64,000 bases of DNA from Bin87 sp965221295 (GTDB taxonomy: Bacteria; Chloroflexota; Dehalococcoidia; Lucifugimonadales; UBA3495). The translations under genes were made by a program, and so were the position numbers. The notes under the pieces were generated by a model that was given only the letters and a program-made list of their open reading frames with translations, was not told the DNA's origin and searched no databases. Positions 62,900-64,000 of the stretch are shown in pieces. Location: contig OZ244879.1 of assembly GCA_965221295.1 (NCBI GenBank), positions 310,001 through 374,000 of the forward strand. The letters are read 5' to 3'. Position 1 is the first letter of the stretch. Each line of letters begins with the position of its first letter.

Positions 62900-63778
62900 A
62901 TGTATCCCGCAGAGTTTGAATACCGAAAGGCGACCTCGATCGCCGACGCAGTCCGGCTGCTGTCCGAGAATCCCGAAGCCAAGGCGCTGGCCGGCGGCCA
63001 CAGCCTGATCCCGCTGATGCGGTTCCGTCTGGCGCGGCCCGAGGTCGTCATAGACATCGGCGGAATCGATGGCCTACGCGGAATTAGCGTTGCCGGCGAC
63101 GCCATCAACATCGGGGCCCTCACCACCCACGCCGAGATCGCCGCTTCCCCAGACGTGCAGCGGGCCAATGGTTTGCTGGCTGAGGTGGCCGGCGGCATCG
63201 GCGACCCGGCGGTGCGCAACCGGGGCACCATTGGCGGCAACCTGGCCCACGCCGACCCAGCGTCCGATTGGGCCACGGCGCTCACCGCTTTGGGGGCCAC
63301 GGTGACGGTACAGGGACCGTCCGGTAGTCGCACCGTGCCGGCCGGCGATTTCGTTGAGGACGCCTTCGCCACCGCGCTGGCGGATAACGAACTGATCACC
63401 ACCGTAAGCGTTCCCACGCTGGCGGCCAACCAGCGGGCCGAGTACGCCAAGATGGCCCACCCGGCCAGCTTCTACGCGGTGGTCGGCGGCGCCGTGGTGG
63501 TGACCATGGACGGCGACCGCTGCGCCGCGGCGTCGGTGGCGGTCGGCGGGCTGACCCCCCGGCCGGTGAAGGCGCCCAGCGTTGAGGCTGCCCTGGTCGG
63601 TTCCACGCTCACCGTGCACAGCATCGGCGACGCCACGGCCCGACTCAGCGATGATCTGAACGCGGCCGGCGTTGACATCATCGGGGACGTGTACGCCTCC
63701 GCCGACTTTCGGGCCAACGTCGCGCCGGTGGAGGTCAAGCACGCGCTGCTACACGCCATCGGCCTGGCCCACCACTGA
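62900..63778 (+). CDS. molybdenum hydroxylase FAD subunit (CoxM-like)
   Basis: A 292-residue FAD-binding subunit of the xanthine dehydrogenase family. FAD contacts are AGGHSLIPLMRFRL and the pyrophosphate-site TIGGNLAHADPASDW. The C-terminal domain has FYAVVGGAVVV and SVAVGGLTPRPVKA. The ATG at 62900 has GGAGG ten bases upstream; a TTG three codons earlier is less likely. With the two preceding genes it completes an S-L-M trimer. No maturation gene such as coxD or xdhC lies in the window. Confidence 0.94.
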   Translation: MYPAEFEYRKATSIADAVRLLSENPEAKALAGGHSLIPLMRFRLARPEVVIDIGGIDGLRGISVAGDAINIGALTTHAEIAASPDVQRANGLLAEVAGGIGDPAVRNRGTIGGNLAHADPASDWATALTALGATVTVQGPSGSRTVPAGDFVEDAFATALADNELITTVSVPTLAANQRAEYAKMAHPASFYAVVGGAVVVTMDGDRCAAASVAVGGLTPRPVKAPSVEAALVGSTLTVHSIGDATARLSDDLNAAGVDIIGDVYASADFRANVAPVEVKHALLHAIGLAHH

Positions 63779-63801
63779 GCGCGGTTGTTGACTGGCAAAA
63801 T

Positions 63802-63833
63802 TTGGGGGCCGCTGATCCATCAGCGGCCCCCAA
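63802..63833. terminator. strong hairpin after the cox-type operon
   Basis: TTGGGGGCCGCTGA and TCAGCGGCCCCCAA pair perfectly over 14 bp around a 4-base loop, 23 bp after the last stop. No T tract follows, so it may act as a terminator or as a 3' RNA-stabilising stem. Confidence 0.75.
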
Positions 63834-64000
63834 CGTTAAAGTGTTGTTGTCCTTTATCCGTGATCGATTTTGCCGGCGCAATAACATGAAGCCGGGGGTT
63901 CGGGGTTGCGGACCCACTCACTTGAAAGTACCGTTTCATCGGCCGACCAGTAGCGCCGGGTTGTTCAGCTCACCATGATCGCGCCGGTCAAGCTCGGCAA
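63834..64000. other. window end, possible gene tail
   Basis: No complete gene. On the minus strand a frame enters from beyond 64000 and stops at 63970-63972 (LTGAIMVS then stop), which could be the C-terminus of an unseen gene. Too short to judge. Confidence 0.3.

Noticed and set aside
1..64000. tRNA, rRNA, replication origin and insertion sequences
   Set aside because: I looked for tRNA T-loop patterns, transposase motifs and terminal repeats and saw none that I could support.

Overview
This is a GC-rich bacterial window whose gene content fits a Chloroflexota lineage of the SAR202/Dehalococcoidia type. The supporting features are three luciferase-like flavin monooxygenases, a form-II CoxL-type molybdenum hydroxylase operon, paralogous dipeptide ABC importers with Thr/Pro-rich lipoprotein linkers, a UGSC-type selenoprotein, and frequent TTG and GTG starts. 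No rRNA or tRNA gene was recognised, so the taxonomic call is an inference from gene families.

Layout. 18-11311 (minus strand): two tandem copies of a three-gene peptide/nickel-type ABC importer (lipoprotein, DppB-like, DppC-like, no ATPase), followed by an SMP-30 lactonase-like protein, a BNR-repeat propeller and an unknown protein. 11312-16108: an AT-rich spacer, then three plus-strand lipoproteins sharing one leader and signal peptide; the last two are a tandem duplicate. 16266-17307: an orphan HigA antitoxin and a HicAB module. 17587-19308: a selenoprotein read through an in-frame UGA, with a hairpin just downstream of that codon. 19460-23214: small membrane proteins, an alpha/beta hydrolase and a flavin monooxygenase. 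23603-27704 (minus): glyoxalase-fold genes and a MATE exporter. 28174-31407: sucC and sucD separated by an Mrr-type restriction endonuclease and a tandem repeat. 31516-36692: an RND efflux pair. 36954-41362: a flavin monooxygenase and two MFS exporters, one apparently starting at ATT. 41611-51655: core metabolism (methionyl-tRNA synthetase, polyprenyl synthase, lipA, gmk, aroA, tyrA) with an amidohydrolase, a metallo-hydrolase and a HAD phosphatase. 51830-58731: a ThDP enzyme, a class II aldolase, a third flavin monooxygenase, CtaG with a YtkA-like partner, and a dimeric-barrel protein. 59971-63778: a coxSLM-type operon closed by a strong hairpin.

The most notable observations are: (1) a UGA-containing selenoprotein with a UGGC variant of the UGSC motif; (2) a family of unrelated intergenic tandem arrays with 14-17 bp units, two of which build ladders of ATG-to-stop mini-ORFs, one ending exactly at the sucD start codon and one grown from the last codons of a monooxygenase gene; (3) a restriction endonuclease inside sucCD; (4) an MFS gene with a probable ATT start; (5) recently duplicated lipoproteins with uneven divergence.
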